A DNA stretch of 64,000 bases, from the NCBI RefSeq assembly GCF_037975245.1, contig NC_092579.1:24101166-24165165 (forward strand), in the 5' to 3' direction. A model generated the notes under the pieces. That model ran no database searches. It worked only from the letters and a program-made list of their open reading frames with translations, and was not told the DNA's origin. This document shows positions 1 through 11,700 of the stretch, in pieces; position 1 is the stretch's first letter; the number at the start of each line of letters is the position of its first letter. Both the position numbers and the translations under genes were made by a program. The DNA is from Apostichopus japonicus. Lineage: Eukaryota > Echinodermata > Holothuroidea > Aspidochirotida > Stichopodidae.

Positions 1-2555
1 AGGATATATTATGTAAATGTTCATCTTTCAATTTGAAATTGCATTTGGGAGAATCGCTGTTACCAAATTTGTTTCAGCTATTCATTAAGCTTTATATATA
101 GTGTCATATGAGTTACAGTCGTGGCGGATGGTAATTTCACCTATAGCCTATAGTCATTTATTCGTCAATCGCCTTTTGGCATGCGTGACAGAACATTATG
201 CATGGCATGGAGAACACCGTTTGTGTGCACAACTGTTCGACGCAGACTGACAGGCTGATATCCATAGTAATACGAATGGAGTCGATAATGTCTTTGGGAA
301 TTTTATGTCCATGGTACGGGTTTTAAACTATACTCTGTGTGTTCCCGATACAGAATCTTTCGGAGCAATATATGTCCATATATGAATCGCTCGGACGTCC
401 CTGATAAAGAGTCGATCAGAAGCTATATCTCTATTATGATACGGCTATAGATGCCGCCCGGAATTATGCATAGTGTTTAGATAAACTGGCAAAACCGCCA
501 GTCAGTATTAATGAAAGGTATGAAAATAAACGACCCAAAAAGTGAAACAAGACTGTATTAATTTATAAGATGGATTTAGTAAATCACATGTCTTAAAATA
601 TTTACAGTATTTGCACCAAAAAAAGAAAAGAAATACGAACTTAAATTATTTCCAGCACCTAACTTGCAATATTTCATAAACGTGACCAGGAAAACATGTG
701 AGAGAGAGGGCGTGACAGGTGAACTTAAAAATTGGAATGTGGGGTGCGGAAACCCCCCCCCCCCCCCTTCAACACAACTACATGTTCAACGCAATTATGA
801 AGATAGACTCCCTGTTTCCAATCTTTACCCCACCCAAGCCTTTTCTGCTCTCAGATGAAACAGTCTGCATGGAAATATTTCTTAAAGAAAGAAAGCTGAA
901 CATCTGCTTTGTATACATTGGTATCCCTACTGGACCACATCTCTTCCCAAATAAAATAAATACTTAACAACACTTGCACACGAATTTAAATCAGGAAGAT
1001 TACATGTATTCATCGATATCCTTATATAGAGTAAGTACTCACAAATCTCAATATGTTTAAGAGAGCAAACATAATTGATAGAGGGAACTCAGATTGATAC
1101 AAAACTCTGCGCTAGACCCCATATTTTTGGAGTCTGCAGGCAACTAAATTTAGCACTTTATAAAGTTTTAAGAAACTGAGGGTAGATAGGCAATCCCTCC
1201 GTCTCCATTTTTCATATGTTAACACATCAACATTCCCCTTCCCCCAACCCCCTCACCCTCTCCTCCGCTCACAAAAAAAAATGATTATTTTTATAATCTT
1301 ATAATTATATAAATTCATTTATTTGCCAACATAATAGAACAGAAGACTTGAGACGAACTTAAATATTAAAGAAATAGATCATCAGTAACAATGGAATGAT
1401 AGTAATTATCATAATAATGTATAATATAATTGAATTTTGGGGCACTGAAGGCGGACAATCCTAACTTAATTTCGAAACAATTCCGGTTCATGTATGGTAT
1501 ACACTTGATTTAGGTAGCCGAGTTACCGACATCGCAAGCTCCTTGGACGTTCATACCGCATTTGTATATGGCCTCTTAATGACGTCAACTCTCTTAGAAC
1601 AAGTTCTCAACTATACCGGTACGGGATCCATGAATCAAACAAACTTCTGAACAGTTTAGATTAGAAATAAGTAAAGAATTAATCAGGATTAACTTGAATT
1701 GTCGAATAAGAATTGATGTTGATCAATTTTTAGTTTGCTTTAATTGATTACATGAATAGATAGGCCTACATGATTTTCCAATGATTAGTGTATTGTCTTC
1801 ACCAAGGCTCAATTGTTGGAACCGGACTATAATAGTTGCACCGGTGAGCATAAATCTGATACTTAGCTTGGTCATTCATTGACTCCGAAACAATTTTAAC
1901 TACTTAGGACACTAAAGATCGGGTATTCAAAGTAGATTGTATAGGCCAAAAAGTAATTGAAATACTGGAAAGCCTCAACTCAAGATAATGAAAGACCCAT
2001 ATAAAATGTAGAAATAAAATATTCGTTAACTTAAAACATCCTGCCTATGTACACGTAATGGAAGTTTCTATGTACAAAGTATTGTCCATAAAGATATAAT
2101 GTACTGAAGTATTATTGCCATGGCGATAGTAATAGCAATCGTAAGCTTACTGACCGTTTTGAAGGCGTTTACACTGGCCATATCATTGTATTAATTGTAC
2201 AAAGTATGAAAGAGAATTTATGATGGTAGGAAATAAATAATTATAATAAAGAATAAGAATGATTTGTAAGAGCAAGTGTCAAAATCGATAATATGGTACA
2301 GTCTGAGTTTTACCATATTGGACTTATTCAAGATGCTTATTCATTTGAGGGCCACAAGCGCCGCGTATAAGTCAATTCAAGTGCAGACAATCTTGAACAA
2401 AGTTGACCGTTAAGAACCATAAATTTTGCACCCTCACCTTTTGAAGTTTTCCTTCTCCTCCTCCTCCTACTCACTTTACCTTTCCCTCATTCCACGTGTA
2501 TTGGCTGTACAAGTAGACAACTCACCATATACAGGTAAGACATGGTCAACACATC
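1..2555. other. no gene recognised (flank)
   Basis: AT-rich DNA with no open frame or exon that I can support. The only simple features are a run of about 14 C near 760 and a CCT-rich patch near 2450-2470. Short open frames around 664-967 cross the C run, have no recognisable protein content, and were not called. Confidence 0.5.
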
Positions 2556-2676
2556 AAGTATTATGATGTTGTCCTATACGTGTTTACACGAGGTTTTAAA
2601 CATCAAGCTTATGTACATAAACTTGATGCATAAAACCTCGTGAAAAAAAGGTATATAGCACAACATCATAATACTT
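2556..2676. repeat. foldback (inverted-repeat) element
   Basis: The two halves are near-perfect reverse complements around a centre near 2614. The left arm begins AAGTATTATGATGTTGT and the right arm ends with its complement; the inner arms share CACGAGGTTTTA and CATCAAG. Mismatches are confined to a short A-rich stretch in the right arm (2643-2649) and a few single bases. The arms are about 55 bp with a loop of only a few bases, so the strand could fold into a long hairpin. It may be a small foldback transposon or MITE; no clear target duplication is visible. AATACTTTGA recurs just to the right. Confidence 0.7.
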
Positions 2677-3031
2677 TGAAAATAATACTTTGAAAACAAA
2701 CATTTATACCTTCGTAGCTTAAACGTACATTTTCATGATATCCATATCCTTGGTTTACTTTTCATGTCAAATTCGGAGACCTCATTAACTGGTTTCTTCA
2801 AGTTCCAACTTATTGCTTCATTTTACTTTTTAGCACTCAAATGAAGCATTGTATACACTACAGCTGCTTATGTGTCTATGGTGGTAAATGGAACATAGTT
2901 ATGTGCATGATTAAACTAAACATTACCTTCTGCTCTAACTAATTAGTTAATCAACGGAGAGCTCAAAGTTAAAGCTGGAAAGTAACAAGGCTTTGCGCTC
3001 CGATCAGGTTAAAACAGGTGAAATAGGCCGT

Positions 3032-3037
3032 TTTATT
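3032..3037 (-). terminator. candidate poly(A) signal of the Ig receptor gene
   Basis: AATAAA on the minus strand (TTTATT on the plus strand), about 230 bp past the TAG stop at 3267-3269. It is the first canonical hexamer downstream of the stop. Placement is plausible for a short 3' UTR; cleavage has not been shown. Confidence 0.45.
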
Positions 3038-3266
3038 CCACATCTTTTTTCTCTGTTCTAAGTTTAGTCTACCACTGAAGACGGTCCTGTTAGGATATAT
3101 CGTCATGCCATCTCACTTTCCATATATATTTACCTACACAGGCTTTTAACGCTTTCATCAGACTTAAAGCTGTGAGTTGTATACGCTAACGATTATTCTA
3201 TGATCGCCTATATAGGCCTATATTTTTTCTGCGAAGGTTTTTTTTCTTGGGTAATCATGTTTCTAT

Positions 3267-5072
3267 CTATCTTTTCCGTGGCAAATACACATTATTTGTG
3301 GCTGTTTCGCGGTATAAGTCTTCTAGGTCGTGATATTGGACGGTCATGTCCGGGGATCGTTTGGCTTCGACGTACCATTCATCCGCAGTAGGCTCTGCGT
3401 CGCCCCGAGCTGCTTCCAAAGGCGAAAATTGGCCATCACCGGTTGCATCAGAACAAGCCGTTGCTGAAGGTATCTCTTCAGAGAAAGAAGCAGTCGGCTT
3501 TATCTTCATCTTTCCTGCCGCCATATCCATATAGGCCTGCTGGTTAATAGATTCGTCTGCAGTGTGACTCTTGATAAAGCTGTAAGTTTCATTTCGCGGG
3601 GTCTTTTCATATTCATGAACAGGGGGAAGGGTCATAGGAGGTGGAATGGAAGGCAAACCTCTTGATGATGGCAGAGAAACAGAACGTTTCAATATTCCGG
3701 ATCTTTCAGAAATGTTAACCAGCTGGTTAGAACTCTCAGACTGTGTTTCTGATGCGCTGGAAGCAAATGAAGATGTCCGATTGCTCACCGTATTGGAGGA
3801 CGGTTTTTGTGACCGGGAGATTATGCAGTGAACTAGTTTTAATATGAAGGCCAAACACAGCAACGTACCAATAGCACAGACTGCTCCTCCCAAGAAGGGG
3901 ACTAGTTCGTTTGGTTTGCTTGCTAGTTGACAAGGTTCACCGACATTGTCTGGTATAGCATTGCGGTACACTTTAAGTTTTGTCTTCGAAGATGTTAGGG
4001 TAGTTCCATTGAAATGGACCCGACAGGATAATATTTTATCATTATCTTCCAGTTTGGCAGAATTAAGAACTAACTGCTTTTTGTTGTGGGTTTCATTGAA
4101 ACGCCCTTGCCACCAGAAAGAACGCACATCCACCGTTGCTAGCTCTTGAAAATACCAATTATAGTTGACGTGGTACGATGGAGGAATGAAGCCAATCTCA
4201 CAATTAAATGTTGTAGACTGTCCCTCGACCAGATGGACTTCGTCAGTGGTTACAGAAGCCGTTAGATTGTCCTCTTTAAACTTTTCTATTAGTAGAGTAT
4301 GCACTTTCGTTGTGTTTCCAATGGGGTTCTCTCCTGTGCACCTGATCTCGGTTCCGTTCATAACCAGTTGGACATCAGGTAAGTGAATCTTTACTATGTC
4401 ATTACCAACGTAACGTATTGATATCCTATCGTTGTTTTGTTGGTAACTCCAGGTACATGTCATTGCTTTTGTCATCGGTGGATTAGCCGATGCAACCATT
4501 GTTAACTTGACGTCATCTCCGGTTGTATAAGTTTGGTATCCTTCTGCTATTACAGTGATCTGCGGCTTCCCCGTCGAACAAGATCTGTACTCGAAAGCGA
4601 CTCCGTCAAAGTAAGAATATTTACATACGAAAGGTTCATCCATATCAGTCATATTTGCCGTTTTATTAATTATGTATGTTTGAAAGACTTTGGCTATTTT
4701 CGGGGATTCAATTACATCTCCTATCTGCCATGTCAATGTAGGTTGCGGGACGACATTCCCTGCTTGGCAAAAGAAGACTACCCTGCGGTTTCTATTTTTT
4801 TTATAGGAACATTTGGGAAATTCTGGTGGAGCAAGCTTCATCACTCGCAGTTCAATTACATTGGAGCCATCTTCCCAGCTGTCGGAAATTAGTAACCCAC
4901 ATTGGTAAGCGCCGGCTTCATTTTGCGTGATGTTAGTGATCGTGAGAATGACTTGATAATAAGTAGAATGGGCATGCGCACGAACTTTGAAGCGATCCGA
5001 TGTCGTGTTCTTGAATGTTGGTGCACATTGAGCTATCGGGGAATGTGCCAGTTGGAATTCGATGACCATATC
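3267..5072 (-). CDS. Ig receptor exon 2: Ig domains 1-4, membrane helix, tail
   Basis: Begins after a pyrimidine-rich acceptor (TTCTTGTTTACGACACAG, ending at 5073) with DMVIEFQLAH in phase 0 and runs 601 codons to TAG at 3267-3269. The frame stays open upstream to 5243, but that extension holds a polypyrimidine tract read as Leu/Phe and is best explained as intron, so an in-frame ATG at 5243 is not used here. Nearly the whole protein, including three and a half Ig domains, lies in one exon. This is unusual for Ig genes, which normally have one or two exons per domain, and may reflect intron loss or an ancient retrocopy that gained a 5' exon. Confidence 0.85.
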   Translation of the reverse strand, partial: DMVIEFQLAHSPIAQCAPTFKNTTSDRFKVRAHAHSTYYQVILTITNITQNEAGAYQCGLLISDSWEDGSNVIELRVMKLAPPEFPKCSYKKNRNRRVVFFCQAGNVVPQPTLTWQIGDVIESPKIAKVFQTYIINKTANMTDMDEPFVCKYSYFDGVAFEYRSCSTGKPQITVIAEGYQTYTTGDDVKLTMVASANPPMTKAMTCTWSYQQNNDRISIRYVGNDIVKIHLPDVQLVMNGTEIRCTGENPIGNTTKVHTLLIEKFKEDNLTASVTTDEVHLVEGQSTTFNCEIGFIPPSYHVNYNWYFQELATVDVRSFWWQGRFNETHNKKQLVLNSAKLEDNDKILSCRVHFNGTTLTSSKTKLKVYRNAIPDNVGEPCQLASKPNELVPFLGGAVCAIGTLLCLAFILKLVHCIISRSQKPSSNTVSNRTSSFASSASETQSESSNQLVNISERSGILKRSVSLPSSRGLPSIPPPMTLPPVHEYEKTPRNETYSFIKSHTADESINQQAYMDMAAGKMKIKPTASFSEEIPSATACSDATGDGQFSPLEAARGDAEPTADEWYVEAKRSPDMTVQYHDLEDLYRETATNNVYLPRKR

Positions 5073-6856
5073 CTGTGTCGTAAACAAGAAGAAGAAAAGA
5101 AGAGAATAAGAAAAGGGACACATTGTCAATAGTAGAATTAAATGTATAGATCTCTCATGAGGTCTGCATGGAGATCGAGCACCCGGCCACATATTGTCAT
5201 CAGCTGAAATAAGTAAGATCAATTTTAAAATTATTTCCAACACAGTACACTTTCACTGCTTGTACAGCTTTTGAATAACTAAATAATCCCTACTCCCGCC
5301 CCCACCACCCCCACCCCCCTCAACCTCCCCAACAAAAAAGAAGAGAGACCGCGAGTGATGAAGACGCAATATTTTGTCACTCGCACATGTCAAACAATCT
5401 TACGATAACAATGCATAACTTGGAATGGTTCTTCGAAATTTGAAACAGGAGTGTAGGCCTAATATCAGAGAGGGGAGGGCGGCTAGGTATGATCAGTAGC
5501 AGCGTCAGGGGCAGGGAGTGTATGCTCTGAATTAGACTGACACATTGGCTGTATTGGCTATATGATATACAATACCCAACTTTATTCTATAACGGGATAA
5601 TAATATCAGTGCGAGTTTTGAAAAATATCAGCATGTGGCAATTACTAATTGCGTATGCCAAATATTGCTTCCGTTATTGTATGCCAGGGTGGGGGGGGGG
5701 GGTTGGGGGAGGGTGGGCGGAATCCGTATCTTACACAACCCAGCATGTCAAGGGAAAGTTCGAAAAACCCGACAATCACACGTGTTGATAATATTTATAA
5801 TAAAATGTAAAACGAACCACACACGCCGATGTGTTCAAGCCGTTACCAAACGTTATATAGGTGTTTCTCCTATAGTTGAATCAACATTCATCGATGCATG
5901 CATGTCTAAGTTAATATCGAGCTGCATACATAAATGCTCTCATTTCTGACATAATAATATAGAAATATATATACATATTACATTTAATGTTGGCATATCG
6001 ATATCATGTAACAGTTTGTTAGTTCCTAAGCGTAAACGAAGTTAATATTGAGTGGTATGGAACATTATATAGTTAAAAAAAAAAAAAAACTCAATGGTAA
6101 ACAACTATAAACTCCAAATAATGATACGCCTGTACAGAGAATCAGGGGCGTAGCTAATCTTCGTGTTTTTTTTTGGGGGGGGGGGGTCCAATGCTATTTC
6201 TAGGGGACAGTCACCACCATCTAATTTCAAAAACAAATCTGCCAATTTGTTTTTGGAAGGGTAGCAGCCACATATTCGGGGGCCAAAGCCACGGGGGGTA
6301 TTGGATATCCAATAACAATCAAAATACTCTAATTACTAGTTTGGGTTCACTCAAATTGCGCCATTATTGTTTTGTTTTTACCTTCACTGTAATATCAGGT
6401 GCTAAAAGTGAAATATCTTGACCCTGCACTCACATCTAAGACACATCAATGATATTTCACATACACCTACCCATAGGCCCTAATTTCAAGAAGAAAGCTC
6501 AAAGCTTGCAAAATAAAAATTGACATTGTGACAATCATTATTAAATTGCAAAAAAAAATATTTTCATTGTACTATTTGGCATCATCTTATGTGTACGCAC
6601 CTATACAAGTTATACATGTATTCCTTGTATTAACAACCAAAAAACTGTGTACGTGAGCAAAACCACCTACCTGGTCTAAACGATTTCCCGGGAGGTCGTG
6701 GACATTGCATGCTAGTTCTACATTTGTGTGTGGACGTACAAAGTCAGGAGAGATGTCGCCAGAATCCAGATTAATTCTCGGGTCTGCCAGCAAACCAGAC
6801 GAAATACACAGCAAGATGAAGGAGATTAGCCTCAGATCATGCAGGACCACTGCCAT
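3267..6856 (-). CDS. four-Ig-domain type I membrane receptor with ITIM-like tail (two exons)
   Basis: Joining 6856-6671 to 5072-3267 gives 663 residues in one frame. Residues 1-24 are a signal peptide. Ig-like domains lie near 26-137 (C50-C120, motif NEAGAYQC), 143-235 (C162-C212, W177, plus extra C150 and C227), 238-325 (C268-C305, see findings) and 330-430 (C353-C412, W368). The ectodomain has nine N-x-S/T sequons. Residues 453-473 form a single membrane helix followed by a basic Cys/Lys/Arg stretch. The tail (479-663) is Ser-rich, then proline-rich (SIPPPMTLPP), then carries seven tyrosines: Y549, Y559, Y576 (YMDM, fits an SH2 site for PI3-kinase p85), Y629, Y642 (VQYHDL, fits the ITIM consensus), Y649 and Y658. 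No kinase or phosphatase domain is present. By analogy it is a cell-surface adhesion or immune-type signalling receptor; ligand and family are unknown. The intact frame and clean splice sites argue for a live gene. Confidence 0.85.
5073..6670 (-). other. intron of the Ig receptor gene
   Basis: A 1598-bp GT-AG, phase-0 intron. It holds C-rich and G-rich runs (5286-5335, 5690-5720, 6175-6188) and a poly(A) run near 6076. At 6143 the string CAGGGGCGTAGCTAA resembles the end of the hAT-like element at 13968, but no matching second end was found. No other coding content is seen. Confidence 0.7.
6671..6856 (-). CDS. Ig receptor exon 1: signal peptide and start of Ig domain 1
   Basis: Starts at the ATG 6856-6854 and encodes 62 residues: MAVVLHDLRL, a hydrophobic core ISFILLCISSGLLA, then the first strands of an Ig domain ending ELACNVHDLPGNRLDQ. 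The donor is CAG|GTAGGT at 6671/6670, phase 0. Reading through it adds only a short tail without Ig character, whereas joining it to the acceptor at 5073 completes the domain (C50 here, C120 in exon 2). A further 5' UTR exon or the promoter could not be identified. Confidence 0.83.
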
Positions 6857-9800
6857 ACTTCAACGCACACAGGTTACCCCTATGTAAGCGATATATGATG
6901 ACTGAGTTCTGCAGTGTAATCACTTACATTTAGCACGACAATCCACGTCTGGCTTCTTCAAACAATTTCTGCGAAATAATCGTTCTACAATAAAAGTTGA
7001 AAAGAAAACCCAGCGAAACTTGTTTTTGGATGTATCATGTTTTTTCGATGTACTTGTCTATACGATGAAAGGAAATAGTGTGTTTATTATCTAAACAATA
7101 CTTGTCCAAGTGTAAATAAATACTATTGAGGAAATGTCAGGCCTCTTCATAACTTTCGGTCCATTCAAGCACGCCGCACGGCACGCTCTGTGAGGGAGAC
7201 ACCTATAAACAATTGGTTGTTTCTCGATCAATTTTTTGCCCTTGGAGCATTTTTTTGTGGATGAATAGCCCACAGAAAATGGTCTTTTCAGAGCCATTTT
7301 CTGTACAAATCGAGCAATTGGCTACAACAACAAGTGCGAACGGTATCTCTATGGATGTGAAACCGCACATGTTTATCATAAATGGAGATAAAAAAAATAA
7401 TGAAAAAAAAAACCTCAGTTGTAACAGTATAGTGTGGAGATACTGGCTTGTATAGTCAATGAGCCTTGATCAAGGCAATGGGATTCCACTTTTGTGATAA
7501 TCATACACATGAAATAGATTTTTTTCACTGCACAGAAACGTCGGGGTTTATACAGCAACAAGCTATTTTCTGACATACTGCTATAGATAAAGCTATATAC
7601 TCTCAAAAGTCCCTATTGTTGCAATACGCTCGTGTTCCAAATTATGGAGTTCGAACCGAAAAGTCGCTCTCTCATATCATTGTTCTTTTCCTTTTAGTCA
7701 GGTTGGTGTAGACTCATTATTTGGAAGAACGGAGCAATATACTCAGTTGACGGCGAAGCCGGGGACACTGCCGGCAAGATCATCCTCCGCCCCCCCCCCC
7801 TCCCTCAAAAACTTCATCAAAAGTGACCCTTTTCATAAATGAGAAGCGCCACTTTTTGCAATAAAAATATCCTTTTACATCTTTGTTATTACATCTTTTT
7901 CAATTAAAATAGTGCCAATACATAGTAAACATGAAATTAAAAGTCTTCTTTGTTGAAAACCACTGAAAATACTGGTATTTGGTACGAGAAACATAGAATA
8001 AAGTACTGAGTTAATAAGACTTAGACAACATCTTCCACCGTCTCTTTATCGTGATGGTAATTGAGAACACATTGAGAAAGATGAATATTAAAGGATATTA
8101 TGTATTAGATATTAGATTAAAGTATACGTTACAAGTTCTTGCTTTATATTTTATTACCTTTGAGTGTATACATTATACATGGGTTAATGTCACAGCACAA
8201 TTTCAATCTGGAAAGTTATGAGTTTTAGTAAAGACGGGAAGGTGAGAGTTGGTCGGGGATTGGTCCGTGAGAGTAGGGTTTGTGAGGGTATAGGTGGGGT
8301 CTACAAGTCAGGATACAAATTATTTAATAACTTTTGTTTTGCTTTGTTTATTTTCTCTTTAATTACTCTGTTCATTGTTCTTTCTATATATTTCTGATTT
8401 GACTTGTTTTTCTTCAGTTTTTTAGGGAGTGAAACTCTTCGCCAAGTTCCTCGGGTTGTTTTAGTTTTACTTCCCTCTATATTTCATTCCACTACTTCAT
8501 ATTATTGTTTTTATTTTGTGCACTTGTACTATACAATGTTGTAGAAATTAAAATAGACGAAGCGATATAATTTCTCTATGGAAATGCTATATTCTTAATT
8601 GTTTTATTGTTGTTGATGAACAGGTGCATGTTATCTGCACGAGTACCGCCATCGTACCCTTTCCTCACCCCTCCCTCCCTTCCTCCCTCCCTCCCTCCCG
8701 TCATCATACCCTACATTAAATTTGTTTAGTTGAGATATAAATGTTAATTGTTTGTATTTCTAAGTCGATCACAATCACCTTTTTTTTAAATCAATTTGAA
8801 GAGTTTATTTTGAAACTCCCTGTACAATATTAATATTTATTGACATTAGGAGCAAGTTTTTTCAGGTGTTTCCGGCTTGTATCTGTTGAATTAGAGTGTG
8901 GTTAAATCCACCCACTTGTTTTTCTCTTGTTCTTAAACTAATTAGCACGAATAAAATTGTTAGTTTTACACTTTATCAATTTCAATCGAATTAATCTGAT
9001 ATCATCTTTCATTTAAATGTATATACGGATACATCACTCAGGGAGATTTCCCTGCTTCTTAAAACAAAAATAAAGCACATTAGTTTAACTGCAAAGAATA
9101 ATATTTTTCACGGATCAAATTTTGCGTCTATGAACACAAGACCACACAGTTCTTCATGCAAAGCAGGCTTTACCAGGGTGGCCACAATGACAACCAACAT
9201 GAACAGCTATGCCAGTTGCATGCTCCCCAACTTCGACACAAGTTTTAGGGGACTGGCGATCTGGCACCCACGAGGGGGGTAACGTGAGAGAGCAACGTTT
9301 CTTCATAGCTTTGCTTTCTTAAATGTTTCGCAATGTCAGTACATAGATTAATGTCACTTTTTGATTTAACTTATGAGCTAAAGCCAAAAAGTATGGGCAC
9401 AACAAAGTCTTGTGTGGGTTTGAAGATTTGCTGTTTGTTTGCGTTTGGTCCTTAAATTTGATAAAGTTATTAAACGCAAACACATTTAACCAGTAAACCA
9501 TTTCAACAGTTCGAAATAAGATTAATATAGCATCAATTGAAGACACCCTTCTCGACGGAGGTTTTCACAAATTGAAGAAACAAGAATATTGATGTGTATA
9601 CTCTCGATTCTAAAAGTGTAGTAACGTATACACGTATAGTAAGTTTACACATCTACGGCCACTACTCCGTGCAAAACATATTTTATGATTTCGAAAAGTC
9701 ATAGGGAAGCTGATCTCGTTATTAGAGACCTATATAACCACCGTCCGTGGAGTCGGGAGCCAAGTCCGGCCGTGGAGGTAAATATGTCACCGATCCCTTT

Positions 9801-11499
9801 CTTGAAGTCTTATATTTCCTTTCAAGTAAACCATGACAATGACAAGAAGATGATTATTTATCCCATTTTTCCAACCTGATTAATCCCCGGGCCAAGGGGC
9901 TGTATTCCCTGACGCCCCCTTCCGGCCCAGAATTACCCACCATCCCTACGAAATTTCTTTATAAACTAGTCAATTTCCCGAGACAATCTATTTTCAATGT
10001 TAATTGGTTTACGGCATCTTGTCCAATCAGTAACATGTCAGAATGTCTTTATGAATTATTTCGATCAACCATATAGGCCTATAACTAAAGAATGGGTCAT
10101 CTTATGGGCATGCAGGCTCCTAAGCAAATAGTTTCCCAAGAAAGTCACATTTAACGGGACTGCATGTACATGACTCTGTGAACCGCTATTTCCAGTCATT
10201 TTCAGGAAGGGTTTTAGTGTTTACTGACAGTTAATTTGTTTCTTACTTCATAAATTTACCTCTATTTCTTTCTCTCTTGAGTCAACACGGTATAGGACAT
10301 ATCCCACTTTGTATCCAAAGTTTTAATTACTCGCCTTAATCTAAGAAAAGCAGATTGAAGCTATATTAACTGTTTTATTCATCAACTGTCGTTGATAATA
10401 ACAAAGTGAATCCGTTAAAGATGCAATAACAGGATCCGCCCACATGACAACGGGTTCAAATACTCACGCGGGGGTGAGTCGTTTGACCCATTTATAACAT
10501 GTCTGCTGTGAAGTGGCACCGAACGCACTTTTTTTATATTTCTGATTTGTAAATGTAACAGTTACAAAGTCTCTTTTAGCCGATTTTTGTCACATAACCC
10601 AGCATCGAACCACCGAACACTGATATTCTATGTGTATTTCTCCCATTGGCTGTCCCTTGTGCTCTAATGTTTATCCATCACGTATTGTAGCCTTAGCGGA
10701 GGGAGGGGGGGGGGGTGCGATATATACCCTAAATAACAGCGCGATTTCTAATCGCATGGAAGTCGTAAATTCACACACACACACACACACAAAACCAATA
10801 TCAGAACAGAAACGGCAGAGTCTATGACCTAGCTGAATAATTTTTTTTTTTTATATAAGCATGATTCCCATGAATGACAAATGAGGTACTCTCAAACTAA
10901 TCTAAAAAAATACTGGTATAGCTTTCTCAATTATACCCATCGTATAGAGTCGGCATCACAGACTGCACTCGTCTATCGCAAATTTTCCTTTTTTGATTAG
11001 TTCATGACGTAATAAAAAGTGAGTTATTACTACCCAGAAGGCCTATCCATCCTATATACCTAGACCCTAAAGACTGCAGGCTGAATGACTCACACTATAC
11101 AAAGCATCACAAATCACGCCTCCTTATAGTGAAATTCATATCTGAAGACACTATGCATAGAGTCGTAAATTTAAAACCGCATCTAGAAGAACTATTCCGA
11201 CAGAGAAAAGAAAAGAAAAAATACATTAGGCGTACTCAAACTACAATGTAAAAGAAAATTTACAATTTTAGGAACCCGGATGTGCATATTTACCATTTTC
11301 TCTGTATAATTGAACTTTTCAATAAGTTGAGGAATTAGAATATATCAATGCAGTGACATACACAGGAGTTCAAAGTTGGAGGTAGGGGTTTGCGGGGGTA
11401 TTGGGTGGGCAAATTCTAAATTATCCCTGACTTATATCGGTAGTGGCATGAACCTTATGAACGGGCTGTAGTCGGATAAAAACAATATCGAATTAGGGG
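6857..11499. other. intergenic, no gene recognised
   Basis: AT-rich DNA upstream of the Ig receptor start. It must include that gene's promoter, but no confident core element is visible. Low-complexity tracts include C-rich 7790-7803, CCCT repeats near 8665-8700, a GGGAGGGGGG run near 10700 and (CA)n at 10773-10791. Short open frames (for example 9319-9546, 9685-9879) have no recognisable protein content. Confidence 0.5.
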
Positions 11500-11700
11500 A
11501 TGTAGCTGAGGATTTGTTGAGTACGACAACCCTTGTAGGGAGGGCGCAGGGGTACTCCGCAGACAAAAAATGTTTGAACTTTAGAGGCCGAACGATGCAT
11601 TCTGGGGGCATATATTTACACTATATTCGATCTATAATTAGGTCTAAACGCAAGGTTGTGCTAATAAATACTTTTGAATTTTGAAAAGTCCCCCAACTGA
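11500..11700 (+). repeat. dispersed repeat family, copy A
   Basis: One of four diverged copies within 3 kb. By eye the family runs: a G-rich start, a TGAAGACAACCCT-like string, a GGGGTACTCCGCAGA-like string, an A-rich stretch, a TTTAGA-GTCAAATGG stretch (seen in copies B and C), then GGTCTAAACGCAAGGTT and AATAAATACT. This copy retains GACAACCCT, GGGGTACTCCGCAGA and GGTCTAAACGCAAGGTT. The length of about 170-200 bp and scattered placement suggest a mobile element fragment of unknown class. Confidence 0.6.

Noticed and set aside
4533-5132. Plus-strand frames opposite the Ig receptor
   Set aside because: Antisense shadows of the receptor exon with no independent evidence.
5073-5243. Upstream extension of the Ig receptor frame to an ATG at 5243
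   Set aside because: It translates a polypyrimidine tract and an acceptor; the signal-peptide exon at 6671-6856 gives a complete Ig domain 1 instead.
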